A DNA stretch of 64,000 bases from 73-13 sp035555435 (GTDB lineage Bacteria > Actinomycetota > Actinomycetes > Actinomycetales > Microbacteriaceae): positions 43,004 to 107,003 of the forward strand of contig DATMGN010000008.1 of NCBI GenBank assembly GCA_035555435.1, in the 5' to 3' direction. The notes beneath the pieces were generated by a model. It was not told where the DNA came from. It did no database searches and saw nothing but the letters and a program-made list of their open reading frames with translations. The position numbers and the translations under genes were made by a program. Numbering within the stretch: position 1 is the first letter of the stretch; each line of letters begins with the position of its first letter. Shown here piece by piece: positions 8,808-17,654 of the stretch.

Positions 8808-10298
8808 ATGACGCTTCCGGAGGCGCGCAGCGGGGTCGCCTCGCCCGTCGCGCCGAGCAGCTCCTTCGCCCGCACGACGTTCCGGATCATCGGGTGGCTG
8901 TTCTGCCTCGAGCTCGTCAGCGGCATCCTCCAGGGCTACTACGTGCCGCTCGTGCCGCAGCTCGTGGATCACCTCGGCATCACCGACGCGGAGTTCAACT
9001 GGTTCGAGGCGGGCCAGCTGCTCGTCTCAGCGCTCTCGGTGCCGCTCCTGGCGAAGCTCGGCGACATGTTCGGCCACAAGCGCATGCTGCTCATCTCGAC
9101 CGCACTGACGCTCGTCTTCACCTGGTGGCTGGTCGTCGCGGGCGACTTCACGTCGTTCCTCGTCGCCTGGTCGTTCATGGGCTTCTACGCGGTGTGGCTG
9201 CCGCTCGAGGTCGCGCTCATCTTCGACCGGGGTCGTTCGACGGGGGTGGGCGCCGCGACGACGCGGCGCGCCGCGGGCACCCTCGTGCTCGCGCTGCAGC
9301 TCGGCGCGATCGCGGGCGCGCTGCTCGGCCGTCGCGTGTTCAGCTGGACGGACGAGAGCGTGCCGTTCACGCTCGCGATGCCGGCGATCGCCGTCACACT
9401 CGTGTTCTTCGCGATCCTGTTCGGGGTCCCGGAATCGAAGCCCATCCCGGGGCGCACGCTCGACTGGCAGGGCTTCGTGCTGCTCGGTCTCGCGCTCGTC
9501 GGCGTCACGGCGGGTCTGCGCTTCATGTCGCTCAACGGCCCGGGGGCCTGGTGGCCGTGGGCCATCGTCGCGATCGGCGTGCTCCTGCTGCTGCCGTTCG
9601 GCTGGTGGGAGCTGCGGCACAGGGACCCGGCGATCGATCTGCGGGTGCTCCGGCGGCGCACGATGTGGCCCGTGCAGCTCACCGCGGGCCTCGTCGGCAT
9701 CTCGCTGCTCGGCGCCCAGGTGCCGCTCGCGACCTTCGCGGCGACGAACCCGGGCGAGATCGTCGAGGGGCGCGCACTCGGGTACGGGCTGGGGCTCGAC
9801 GACACCTCGCTCGTGATCGGCGGCTACATCCTGTCGCTCGCCGTCGGCGCGCTGCTGTTCGCGATCTTCTCCAAGCGCATCTCGCCGCGGATCGTGCTCA
9901 TCGTCGCGACGTTCCTCGTGGCGATCGGCTATTTCGCGCTCATCCCGCTGCACGACTCGCTCGCGGTCTTCCTGCCACCGCTCATCGTCGCGGGCCTCGG
10001 CTGCGGCGCGCTCGTGGCGGCGCTGCCGGCGACGGCGGCCGCCGCCGCGCCGCTCGGGCAGACGGGGATCGCGGCCGCGCTCACGAACACGACGAAGACG
10101 ATCGGCGGCTCATTCGCCTCGACCGTGTTCGGGATCGTACTCGCGGCGGGCATCTCCTCGGCGGCGACGACCGCGGCGAGCCTGTCGGGGTATCTGACGG
10201 TGTGGGCGATCTGTGGGGGCGGTGCGCTTGTCGCGGCGGTGCTGCTGTTCCTCGTGCCGAAGGACGCGTTCGGGGAGCCGCTGAACGACCGCGCTTGA
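8808..10298 (+). CDS. Major facilitator superfamily transporter
   Basis: A 496-residue membrane protein with about 12-14 hydrophobic segments. The conserved loop GDMFGHKRMLLISTALTL near residues 85-102 is the MFS motif A region (G-D-x-x-G-x-K/R). Other helices include WLFCLELVSGILQGYYVPLV and ALVAALPATAAAAAPLGQTG. The layout suggests a drug:H+ antiporter of the DHA2 type, substrate unknown. The ATG at 8808 is preceded by a gene-free stretch and gives a cytoplasmic N-terminus. The gene stands alone; its stop overlaps the TTGACA of the next operon's promoter. No adjacent regulator points to a ligand. Confidence 0.82.
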   Translation: MTLPEARSGVASPVAPSSSFARTTFRIIGWLFCLELVSGILQGYYVPLVPQLVDHLGITDAEFNWFEAGQLLVSALSVPLLAKLGDMFGHKRMLLISTALTLVFTWWLVVAGDFTSFLVAWSFMGFYAVWLPLEVALIFDRGRSTGVGAATTRRAAGTLVLALQLGAIAGALLGRRVFSWTDESVPFTLAMPAIAVTLVFFAILFGVPESKPIPGRTLDWQGFVLLGLALVGVTAGLRFMSLNGPGAWWPWAIVAIGVLLLLPFGWWELRHRDPAIDLRVLRRRTMWPVQLTAGLVGISLLGAQVPLATFAATNPGEIVEGRALGYGLGLDDTSLVIGGYILSLAVGALLFAIFSKRISPRIVLIVATFLVAIGYFALIPLHDSLAVFLPPLIVAGLGCGALVAALPATAAAAAPLGQTGIAAALTNTTKTIGGSFASTVFGIVLAAGISSAATTAASLSGYLTVWAICGGGALVAAVLLFLVPKDAFGEPLNDRA

Positions 10299-10340
10299 CA
10301 AGCGCAATGTTCGATGGTTCATTAGTTGAGTAATGAACCA
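10295..10340 (+). promoter_or_regulatory. Promoter with perfect GntR/YtrA operator palindrome
   Basis: A TTGACA -35 box at 10295-10300, overlapping the MFS stop, is followed by a perfect palindrome at 10315-10340 with 10-bp arms TGGTTCATTA and TAATGAACCA and a 6-bp spacer. It covers the expected -10 area and lies 17 bp before the GntR gene. Autorepression of the ABC operon is the natural reading. Confidence 0.75.
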
Positions 10341-10357
10341 CCGAAGGAGCGTGTCCA

Positions 10358-10720
10358 ATGGATGAGGGGCGTCCGATCTACAGCCAGGTCGCTGAGCAGA
10401 TCGAGAACGACATCATCGCCGGCGCGCTGCCCGAGGACACCCAGGTCCCCTCGACCAACGAGTTCGCGGCGTTCTTGCGCATCAACCCGGCGACCGCCGG
10501 CAAGGGCATCAACCTGCTCGTCGACGAGGGGATCCTCTACAAGAAACGAGGCATCGGCATGTTCGTCAGTCCGGGTGCTCGGGACCGGCTCGTCGCCGCG
10601 CGACGCGATCGCTTCCGCAGCCAGTACGTCACCCCCCTCCTCGCGGAGGCCGCCAAGCTCGGCATCCCCGCCGACCAGGTCGCCGCGATGATCCGCAGTG
10701 ACGATCGGAGTGCACGATGA
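10358..10720 (+). CDS. GntR-family regulator, YtrA subfamily
   Basis: A 120-residue repressor consisting of one winged-helix domain (IYSQVAEQIENDIIAGALPE, then TNEFAAFLRINPATAGKGIN) and a short helical C-terminus. It lacks the large effector-binding domain of most GntR proteins, which is the mark of the YtrA subfamily; those usually control the ABC exporter genes next to them. AAGGAG lies about 9 nt before the ATG. Its stop overlaps the ABC ATPase start by 4 bp (ATGA), so the three genes form one operon. The perfect palindrome immediately upstream is the likely operator. The inducing signal is unknown, commonly cell-wall-active compounds in this group. Confidence 0.9.
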   Translation: MDEGRPIYSQVAEQIENDIIAGALPEDTQVPSTNEFAAFLRINPATAGKGINLLVDEGILYKKRGIGMFVSPGARDRLVAARRDRFRSQYVTPLLAEAAKLGIPADQVAAMIRSDDRSAR

Positions 10721-11604
10721 ACGCCGTCGCGCGCGTCACCGGCGTCACCAAGCGATACGGTTCGCTCAACGCGGTCGACGACGTCAGCTTCGAGCTCGAG
10801 GCCGGGCGCGTCTACGGGCTCCTCGGGCGCAACGGCGCCGGCAAGACGACGCTCATGTCGCTGCTGACCGGCCAGGACTTCGCGTCCGAGGGCCGCATCG
10901 AGGTCTTCGGGCGCACGCCCGTCGAGCACGCCGGCGTCCTCGACCAGCTGTGCTTCATCCGCGAGAGCCAGCGCTACCCCGACGACTTCGAGCCGCGGCA
11001 CGTGCTGCGATCGGCCCAGTGGTTCTTCCCCAACTGGGATGCCGAGTTCGCGCAGCAGCTCGTCGAGGAGTTCCGACTTCCCGTCAAGCGCAAGATCAAG
11101 AAGCTCTCGCGCGGCCAGCTCTCCGCCGTCGGCGTCATCGTCGGGCTCGCCTCGCGCGCACCGCTGACGTTCTTCGACGAACCATACCTCGGGCTCGACG
11201 CCTCCGCGCGACAGCTGTTCTACGACCGGCTGCTCGCCGACATCGCGCAGCGCCCGCGCACCGTCGTGCTCTCCACGCACCTGATCGACGAAGTCGCGGA
11301 CCTGCTCGAGCACGTCCTCGTCATCGACCGGGGTCGGCTCATCGTCGACGCCGACGCCGAGGAGCTGCGCGGCACGGCGACGGCGCTCGTCGGCCCAGCG
11401 GCCGCCGTCGACGCGTTCATCGCCGGCCGCGAGGTCCTGCACCGCGACGGTATCGGCGGCCTCGCCACCGCGACCGTCGGCCGCCTCACCGAGGCGGAGC
11501 GCGCCGAGGCGGCCGCGGCCGGCCTCGAGCTCGCACCCGTATCCCTTCAGCAGCTCGTCGTACGACTGACGGGCGCCACCGAGTCGGAGGCATCAAACCG
11601 ATGA
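10717..11604 (+). CDS. ABC transporter ATP-binding protein (YtrA-linked)
   Basis: A 295-residue ATPase subunit. Walker A GRNGAGKTTL near residues 37-46, signature LSRGQLSAV near 129, Walker B LTFFDEP near 150 and the H-loop STHLIDEVAD near 187. The signature is LSRGQ, not LSGGQ, a variant common in exporter-type ATPases. The C-terminal 80 residues form an accessory region without a clear motif. It overlaps the regulator and permease genes by 4 bp on each side. Export of a lipid, peptide or antibiotic is plausible but not shown by the sequence. Confidence 0.9.
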   Translation: MNAVARVTGVTKRYGSLNAVDDVSFELEAGRVYGLLGRNGAGKTTLMSLLTGQDFASEGRIEVFGRTPVEHAGVLDQLCFIRESQRYPDDFEPRHVLRSAQWFFPNWDAEFAQQLVEEFRLPVKRKIKKLSRGQLSAVGVIVGLASRAPLTFFDEPYLGLDASARQLFYDRLLADIAQRPRTVVLSTHLIDEVADLLEHVLVIDRGRLIVDADAEELRGTATALVGPAAAVDAFIAGREVLHRDGIGGLATATVGRLTEAERAEAAAAGLELAPVSLQQLVVRLTGATESEASNR

Positions 11605-12368
11605 GTACCGCAGCCACCGCCGTCGCGATCCCCGCGACCGCGCACCCGAACCGCGTCCTCGCGGTCTTCAAGCTCCACTTCGTCAATCCCGTGACGGTCG
11701 CCTGGATGCCGCTCGGCATCTACGGGCTGATCTTCGCGATGAACTGGCTCCTCTGGCTCATCATCAGCGTCTCCGCGAGCGACGGCGGCGACGGGATGAG
11801 CGAGGGCACCACATGGAGCGGCGCAAGCATGTTCATCTTCGTGTGGCTGCTCGTCATCGCCGTCCAGGCGATGAACCGGACCTTCCACTTCGCGCTCGGC
11901 TTCGGCGCGACCAGGCGCGACTACTACCTCGGCACGCTCGCCGCGCTCGTCCTCTCGGCCGCCGGGTGGGCGATCCTCTTCGGGATCCTCGGAATGATCG
12001 AGGACGCGACGGACGGCTGGGGTCTCGGCGGCCACATGTTCGCCTCCGTCTACTTCGGCGATGACGGTCCCCTCGCGCGCACCTGGTACGTGTTCCTGCT
12101 CATGCTGTTCTTCACGGCGCTCGGGCTCGTCGCCGGCTCGCTCTTCGTCCGCTGGCGCACGCTCGGGCTCATCGCGTTCTTCGCCGTCTTCGGGCTGCTC
12201 GTGATCGGCGGGATCGCCTGGATCGCGCTGACGAACTCCTGGGCCGCCGTGGGCTCGTTCTTCGTCACCCTCGGATTCGCCGGCTCCTACCCGCTGCTGC
12301 TCGTCCCCATTGCGATCGGCGCGCTGCTCGGCTACGTGGCGCTGCGCCGCGCGACCGCGAGGAGCTGA
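11601..12368 (+). CDS. ABC transporter permease subunit
   Basis: A 255-residue integral membrane protein with about six hydrophobic segments, among them YGLIFAMNWLLWLIISV, FIFVWLLVIAVQAM, TWYVFLLMLFFTALGLVAGS and LIAFFAVFGLLVIGGIAW. It has the size and topology of ABC-2-type permeases but little sequence that identifies a substrate. The ATG overlaps the upstream ATPase stop (ATGA), which fixes the start and indicates translational coupling. It is the last gene of the GntR-ABC operon; the convergent SDR gene ends 6 bp further on. Confidence 0.8.
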   Translation: MSTAATAVAIPATAHPNRVLAVFKLHFVNPVTVAWMPLGIYGLIFAMNWLLWLIISVSASDGGDGMSEGTTWSGASMFIFVWLLVIAVQAMNRTFHFALGFGATRRDYYLGTLAALVLSAAGWAILFGILGMIEDATDGWGLGGHMFASVYFGDDGPLARTWYVFLLMLFFTALGLVAGSLFVRWRTLGLIAFFAVFGLLVIGGIAWIALTNSWAAVGSFFVTLGFAGSYPLLLVPIAIGALLGYVALRRATARS

Positions 12369-12374
12369 GCGGAA

Positions 12375-13160
12375 TCAGGCCTGGACGCGCAGCGGCCCGC
12401 GGTGGATCTTGTACTGGGCCGACTGCGCGACCGGCTTGACCGTCACGAGGTCGAGGTCGATGTGCGCCGGGCGCGAGCAGGCGTGCACGATCTCGACCGC
12501 GACATCGTCGGCGCTCAGCTCGTGGACGCCCTCGTACACGGCGTCGGCCCGCGCCTGATCGCCCTCGAAGCGCACGAGCGAGAACTCGGTGCTGACCATT
12601 CCCGGCGCCACCTCGATGACGCGGATCGGCTCGCCCGAGAGCTCGAGCCGCAGCACCGCGTTGACCGCTCGCGCCGCGAACTTCGCCGCGTTGTAGCCGC
12701 CGCCCTGCTCGTAGGGCGTGTAGGCGGCGACGGAGGTGATGTTGACGATGCTCGCCGCATCCTCGACCGTGACGCCCGGCGAGTCGGCGACGCTGCGACG
12801 GAGGACCGGGAGCATCGCGGCGGTGACGAGCTTGAGCCCGATGACGTTGACCTCGTACATGCGACGCCACTCGTCGGCGGAGGAGTGCTCGACGCTCCCG
12901 AGGCCGAAGGCGCCGCCGGCGTTGTTGACGAGCACATGCGCCCCGCCGAGCTCCTCGGCGCGCGCGGCGATCCGTGCGGCGTCCGCCTCGATCGTGACGT
13001 CGGCGGTGAGCACCTCCGCGCCGGTCTCGGCCGCGAGCGCCTCGAGCCGCTCGGTGCGCCGGGCGACGCCGAGCACCTCCCACCCCGCAGCTCGGAACCG
13101 GCGGACCGTCGCCGCCCCGATCCCGCTCGACGCACCCGTGACTACCGCTCGCCGCACCAT
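12375..13160 (-). CDS. Short-chain dehydrogenase/reductase
   Basis: A 261-residue classical SDR. The nucleotide-binding TGASSGIG lies at residues 8-15, NNAGG near 83, the catalytic Ser in NITSVAA near 135 and YNAAK (Tyr and Lys of the active site) near 150. Arg residues after the first beta strand (ARRTERLEAL) suggest NADP(H). Members close to YdfG-type dehydrogenases act on small hydroxy acids or alcohols; the substrate here is unknown. The ATG at 13160 places the glycine motif correctly; in-frame sequence further upstream runs into the neighbouring MFS gene. The gene lies 19 bp downstream of that MFS gene. Confidence 0.87.
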   Translation of the reverse strand: MVRRAVVTGASSGIGAATVRRFRAAGWEVLGVARRTERLEALAAETGAEVLTADVTIEADAARIAARAEELGGAHVLVNNAGGAFGLGSVEHSSADEWRRMYEVNVIGLKLVTAAMLPVLRRSVADSPGVTVEDAASIVNITSVAAYTPYEQGGGYNAAKFAARAVNAVLRLELSGEPIRVIEVAPGMVSTEFSLVRFEGDQARADAVYEGVHELSADDVAVEIVHACSRPAHIDLDLVTVKPVAQSAQYKIHRGPLRVQA

Positions 13161-13179
13161 GCGGACCACCTTCCCATCT

Positions 13180-14595
13180 CTACCCGTGGAACTCCGGAAG
13201 TCGCTTCGGCAGCGTGAACACGAGCGCGAACGCGAGGATCGCGAGCACCGCGCCCACACCGACGGCGGCGACGACGCCGGCACTCGCCCCCGTGCTCGCG
13301 CTCACCCCGAAGAAGGTCGCCGCGACGATCGCGATGCCGATCGCGGCGCCGAGCCGCTGGACCGTGGAGACGACGCCCGATGCGGCGCCGGCCTCGGCGG
13401 GATCGACCGTCGCGACGATGAACTGCGTGTTCGGCGCGATGAAGAACCCGGTGCCGAAGCCGATGATCACGGTCGGCGCGAGGACCGTCAGCCAGTCGGT
13501 GTGCTCGGCCGGCACGAGCAGCACGACGCCGCCGAGCCAGAGCAGCCCGAGCGCGACGGCGGCCGCGCCCACGACGAGGACGCCGCGGCCGAAGCGATGC
13601 GTCGCGCGCTCGCTGATGACGGCGCCCACGGCGCTCGCGAGCGCGTTCGGGACCATCATGAGTCCCGTCTCGAGCGCCGAGTAGCCGAGCGCGTTCTGCC
13701 AGTAGATGGACAGCACGAAGAAGATCGCGGTGAAGGCCGCGAAGAAGGCCGTGCCGTTGACGACCCCGCCCGTGAACGAGCGGTGCGCGAAGAGCCGCGG
13801 CGGCACGAGCGGCGCCCGATCGCCGCGCTCGACCCGGCGCTCCCAGGCGAAGAACCCGACGAGCACCGCCGCCCCGATGCCGACGAGCCCCCACGTCCAG
13901 GCGGGCCAGCCGCCCTCCGAGGACTGCACGAGCGGGAGGATGATCGCGACGAGGCCGACGGTGACGAGGAGGATGCCGAACGGATCGAGCCCCGCGCGCT
14001 GCTGGCCCGGCACCCGGCCGCGCGGCAGCAGGGCGAGCCCGGCGGCGAAGAGCACGACGCCGATCGGCACGTTGATGAAGAAGATCCAGCGCCAGCCGCC
14101 CTCGGCGCCGAGCGTCTCGATCAGGATGCCGCCGACGAGCGGGCCGAGCGCGGTCGTCACGCCGATCACCGCGCCCATGAGCCCGAACGCGCGCCCGCGG
14201 GCCCGCCCCGAGTAGAGGACCTGGATGAACGACGTGACCGTCGGGTAGAAGATGCCGCCGCCGAGCCCCTGCACGATGCGGGCGACGACGAGCTCGTCGG
14301 CGCTGCCCGCGAGCCCGCACCACAGGCTCGCGAGCGTGAAGACGACGAGCCCCACGAGGAAGACGGGCTTGTGCCCGATGCGGTCGCCGAGCCGACCCGC
14401 GGGGATGAGCGAGATGCCGCTCGCGAGCGTGTAGCCCGTGACGATCCAGGACAGCTGCGCGTCGCTGGCGCCGAGGGAGGACTCGAAGGCGGGCAGCGCG
14501 ACGTTGACGATGGTCGTGTCGAGCATGACCATGCAGATGCCGACGATGACGATCGCGAGTGCGAGGCCGCTTCGCCCCGCACCGCCCTTGGTCAC
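13180..14595 (-). CDS. DHA2-family MFS exporter, first of a tandem pair
   Basis: A 471-residue transporter with about 14 predicted helices. It begins with the EmrB/QacA hallmark MLDTTIVNVALPAF near residues 24-37 and has motif A as GRLGDRIGHKPVFLVG near 73. Such proteins export drugs, dyes or amphipathic compounds in exchange for protons. It lies 53 bp downstream of a close paralogue (14649-16139) on the same strand. The two proteins share motif spacing and many strings (for example VQRLGAAIGIAIV against VQRIGAAAGVAIV), which indicates tandem duplication. No adjacent regulator is visible. Substrate not determinable. Confidence 0.88.
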   Translation of the reverse strand: MTKGGAGRSGLALAIVIVGICMVMLDTTIVNVALPAFESSLGASDAQLSWIVTGYTLASGISLIPAGRLGDRIGHKPVFLVGLVVFTLASLWCGLAGSADELVVARIVQGLGGGIFYPTVTSFIQVLYSGRARGRAFGLMGAVIGVTTALGPLVGGILIETLGAEGGWRWIFFINVPIGVVLFAAGLALLPRGRVPGQQRAGLDPFGILLVTVGLVAIILPLVQSSEGGWPAWTWGLVGIGAAVLVGFFAWERRVERGDRAPLVPPRLFAHRSFTGGVVNGTAFFAAFTAIFFVLSIYWQNALGYSALETGLMMVPNALASAVGAVISERATHRFGRGVLVVGAAAVALGLLWLGGVVLLVPAEHTDWLTVLAPTVIIGFGTGFFIAPNTQFIVATVDPAEAGAASGVVSTVQRLGAAIGIAIVAATFFGVSASTGASAGVVAAVGVGAVLAILAFALVFTLPKRLPEFHG

Positions 14596-14648
14596 CTCGG
14601 CAGCCTATCGGCTCGCGTTCACTCCGACTTCACACTGGACCCGCTCGG

Positions 14649-16139
14649 TCAGCCGCCCGAGACGAGTTCGTCACGGCGTTCTGCCACCTGCTTCGGGAGC
14701 GCCCAGACCAGACAGAACGCGATGACCGCGCCGATCGCGGCCGACAGCAGCGCCCAGCGTGCGCTCGATGTGAACGCCGCGGCGAGGGCGGTTCGCACCG
14801 CGGCCTCCCCCTGGGGTCCCGCCGCGGCGATCGCGCCGGTGTCGAGCGTGCCGAAGAGCACGGCGCCGACGATCGCGACGCCCGCGGCGGCGCCGATGCG
14901 CTGGACCGTGTTGATGACGCCTTGGGCCGCGCCGGCCTCCTCGCGGGTCACCGTCGCGACGATGAACTGGATGTTCGGCGCGATGAAGCAGCCGTTGCCG
15001 AAGCCGGCGACGACGAGGGGCACGCAGATGAACCAGAGCGTCATCTGCGCGGGGTCGACGATCGAGACGACGAGCCAGAGGGCGATGAAGCCGACCGCGA
15101 CGCTCGCGGTGCCGAGCACGAGCACCCCGCGGCCGAGCCGGCGCGAGAGGCGCTCACTGAGCGCGGCGCCGACGACCGCGCCGATCGAGAACGGCAGCAC
15201 CGCGAGACCCGACTCGAGCGCGCTGTAGCCGAGTCCGGTCTGCCAGTAGAGCGCGATGACGAAGAAGATGCTCGTGAACGACGCGAAGTAGACGAAGCCG
15301 AGCAGCACACCGCCCGTGAACGAGGGGTGGGCGAAGAGCCGGGGCGGCACGAGCTGCGTGAGGCCGCGTCGGGCGCGGCGCAGCTCCCAGGCGCCGAACG
15401 CGGCGAGCACGAGGGCGCCGAGCACCATCGAGACCCAGGTCCACCACGGCCAGTCGAGCTCCTCCCCCTCGATGAGCGGGACGAGGATCGCGACGAGGCC
15501 GAGCGCGACGAGCACGAGTCCCAAGCCGTCGAAGCCGCGCTCGCCGCGCCCTTCGGCGCCGCGCGGGAGCAGCACGATCGCGCCGACGAGCGCGAGGAGG
15601 CCGACCGGCAGGTTGACGAAGAAGATCCAGCGCCACCCGTCCTGCTCGCCGAACGCCTCGATGAGCAGGCCGCCGACGAGCGGGCCGATCGCGGTGAAGA
15701 CGCCGATCGCGGCGCCGAGCACCGCGAAGGCGCGCCCTCGGGCGCGGCCGTCGAACAGCAGCTGGATGAACGCCCCGATCGCGGGGAAGAACAGGCCGCC
15801 GCCGAGGCCCTGGATGACGCGCGCGACGACGAGCTGGGTGCCGTCTGCCGCGAGGCCGCACCACAGGCTCGCGAGGGTGAAGAGCACGATGCCGGTGACG
15901 AAGACGGTCTTGTGGCCGATGCGGTCGCCGAGTCGGCCCGCAGGGATGAGCGTGAGCCCGCCCGCGAGCGAGTAGCCGGAGACGATCCAGGCGAGCGTCG
16001 CCTCGTCGGCGCCGATCGACGCGCGCAGCGTCGGCAGTGCGACGTTGACGATCGTCACGTCGAGCATCATCATCGCCGCGCCGAGGATGAGGGACACGAG
16101 CGCCGCCCGCGCCCGCAGCGGGGAGTTGGCCTGGGTCAC
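14649..16139 (-). CDS. DHA2-family MFS exporter, second of a tandem pair
   Basis: A 496-residue membrane protein of the EmrB/QacA type: MLDVTIVNVALPTL near residues 24-37, GRLGDRIGHKTVFVTG near 75, and IVSGYSLAGGLTLIPAG in the second helix. About 14 hydrophobic segments. It is the upstream member of a duplicated pair with 13180-14595 and diverges from metY across a 142-bp gap. The conserved membrane acidic residues of proton-coupled exporters are present. Function in efflux is inferred from the family only. Confidence 0.88.
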   Translation of the reverse strand: MTQANSPLRARAALVSLILGAAMMMLDVTIVNVALPTLRASIGADEATLAWIVSGYSLAGGLTLIPAGRLGDRIGHKTVFVTGIVLFTLASLWCGLAADGTQLVVARVIQGLGGGLFFPAIGAFIQLLFDGRARGRAFAVLGAAIGVFTAIGPLVGGLLIEAFGEQDGWRWIFFVNLPVGLLALVGAIVLLPRGAEGRGERGFDGLGLVLVALGLVAILVPLIEGEELDWPWWTWVSMVLGALVLAAFGAWELRRARRGLTQLVPPRLFAHPSFTGGVLLGFVYFASFTSIFFVIALYWQTGLGYSALESGLAVLPFSIGAVVGAALSERLSRRLGRGVLVLGTASVAVGFIALWLVVSIVDPAQMTLWFICVPLVVAGFGNGCFIAPNIQFIVATVTREEAGAAQGVINTVQRIGAAAGVAIVGAVLFGTLDTGAIAAAGPQGEAAVRTALAAAFTSSARWALLSAAIGAVIAFCLVWALPKQVAERRDELVSGG

Positions 16140-16201
16140 GGCGGATCAGCGTAGACCCGCGCGGCTGAACACCGGAGTGTTACCTCCCGAGTCGGCGATG
16201 T

Positions 16202-16230
16202 TTGCCCGCCGCCGCGCCGCTTTCTATGCT
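16202..16230 (+). promoter_or_regulatory. Candidate metY promoter
   Basis: TTGCCC (16202-16207) and TATGCT (16225-16230) with a 17-bp spacer lie about 50 bp before the metY ATG. The short leader holds a small palindrome, TCGGCG/CGCCGA, at 16240-16253. The leader is too short for a SAM riboswitch. Confidence 0.5.
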
Positions 16231-16281
16231 CTCTGAGAGTCGGCGAGCGCCGATGCGAATCCCGACACGAAAGAGGAAGCC

Positions 16282-17598
16282 ATGTCCGACTGGGGCTTCG
16301 AGACCAAGCAGGTTCACGCCGGCGCCGCGCCCGACCCGACGACGCACGCCCGCGCGACGCCGATCTACCGGACGACCTCGTACGTGTTCGACTCGACCGA
16401 GCACGCCGCGAAGCTCTTCGCGCTCGCGGAGTTCGGCAACATCTACACCCGCCTCATGAACCCGACGACCGATGTGCTCGAGCAGCGCGTCGCGGCGCTC
16501 GAGGGCGGCACGGCCGCCCTCGCGGTCGCGTCGGGCTCCTCGGCGATCACCTACGCCGTGCTCAACATCGCCTCGAGCGGCGACCACATCGTGTCCTCCT
16601 CGAGCATCTACGGCGGCACCTACAACCTCTTCAAGTACACGCTCGCGAAGCTCGGCATCGAGGTCACGTTCGTCGAGGACCAGGACGACGCCGCGGAGTG
16701 GGAGGCCGCCATCCGGCCGAACACGAAGCTGCTCTTCGCCGAGACGATCGGCAACCCGAGGATCAACGTGCTGGACATCGCGAAGGTCGCGGACATCGCC
16801 CACGCGCACGACCTCCCGCTCATCGTCGACAACACGATCGCGACGCCGTACCTCATCCGCCCGTTCGAGCACGGCGCCGACGTCGTCGTCCACTCCGCCA
16901 CGAAGTTCCTCGGCGGCCACGGCACGGTCATGGCCGGCGTCATCGTCGACGGCGGCAAGTTCGCCTGGTCGCAGCACGTCGACAAGTTCCCGGGCCTGAC
17001 CGAGCCGGACCCCTCGTACCACGGCGCGAGCTACACGACGGTGCTCGGCGACGCGATCGCGTACGTCATCAAGATCCGCGTCCAGCTGCTGCGCGACACG
17101 GGCGCGTCGCTCGCGCCCGACTCGTCGTTCTCCGTGCTCCAGGGCATCGAGACGCTGAGCCTGCGGATCGAGCGCCACACGCGCAACGCGCAGGAGATCG
17201 CGGAGTGGCTCGAGAACCACCCCGACGTCGCGAGCGTCAACTACTCGGGCCTGCCGTCCAGCCCCTGGTACGAGGCGGCGAACCGCTACGCCCCCAAGGG
17301 CGTCGGCGCGGTCCTCTCGTTCGAGCTGAAGGGCGGCGTGGAGGCCGGCAAGGCGCTCGTGGAGAACGTCGAGCTGTTCAGCCACCTCGCCAACATCGGC
17401 GACGTGCGCAGCCTCATCATCCACCCCGCGTCGACGACGCACTCGCAGCTGACCCCTGAGCAGCAGCTCACGACCGGCGTCACGCCGGGCCTCGTGCGGC
17501 TCTCGGTCGGCATCGAGGACGTCGAGGACCTCAAGGCGGACCTCGAGCTCGGCTTCGCGGCCGCGCGCGCGAAGTCCGCGGCCTCCGCCGCGTCGTAG
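16282..17598 (+). CDS. metY: O-acetylhomoserine sulfhydrylase
   Basis: A 438-residue PLP enzyme making homocysteine from O-acetylhomoserine and sulfide in methionine synthesis. The PLP lysine is about residue 208 in HSATKFLGGHGTVMAG. ARATPIYRTTSYVFDSTEHA near the N-terminus and ASGSSAITYAVLNIA are typical of the Cys/Met metabolism family, and the overall length fits MetY, not the shorter cystathionine enzymes. AGAGGAAG precedes the ATG. It is followed by metX 56 bp later on the same strand, the usual actinobacterial pair, so product and substrate enzymes are made together. Confidence 0.95.
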   Translation: MSDWGFETKQVHAGAAPDPTTHARATPIYRTTSYVFDSTEHAAKLFALAEFGNIYTRLMNPTTDVLEQRVAALEGGTAALAVASGSSAITYAVLNIASSGDHIVSSSSIYGGTYNLFKYTLAKLGIEVTFVEDQDDAAEWEAAIRPNTKLLFAETIGNPRINVLDIAKVADIAHAHDLPLIVDNTIATPYLIRPFEHGADVVVHSATKFLGGHGTVMAGVIVDGGKFAWSQHVDKFPGLTEPDPSYHGASYTTVLGDAIAYVIKIRVQLLRDTGASLAPDSSFSVLQGIETLSLRIERHTRNAQEIAEWLENHPDVASVNYSGLPSSPWYEAANRYAPKGVGAVLSFELKGGVEAGKALVENVELFSHLANIGDVRSLIIHPASTTHSQLTPEQQLTTGVTPGLVRLSVGIEDVEDLKADLELGFAAARAKSAASAAS

Positions 17599-17654
17599 CG
17601 CTCGCGCGCGACCGGTCAGAATGGTCACACGCGGTCGAACGGGGGTGAGCTGAC

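Noticed and set aside
12736..15228. A long forward open frame across the SDR and MFS genes
   Set aside because: The translation is low-complexity Arg/Asp/Glu, while the reverse strand encodes clear SDR and DHA2 proteins with intact motifs.
16140..16281. A possible SAM riboswitch before metY
   Set aside because: A good promoter lies only about 50 bp before the ATG, leaving no room for the aptamer, and no SAM-II or SAM-IV core is visible.
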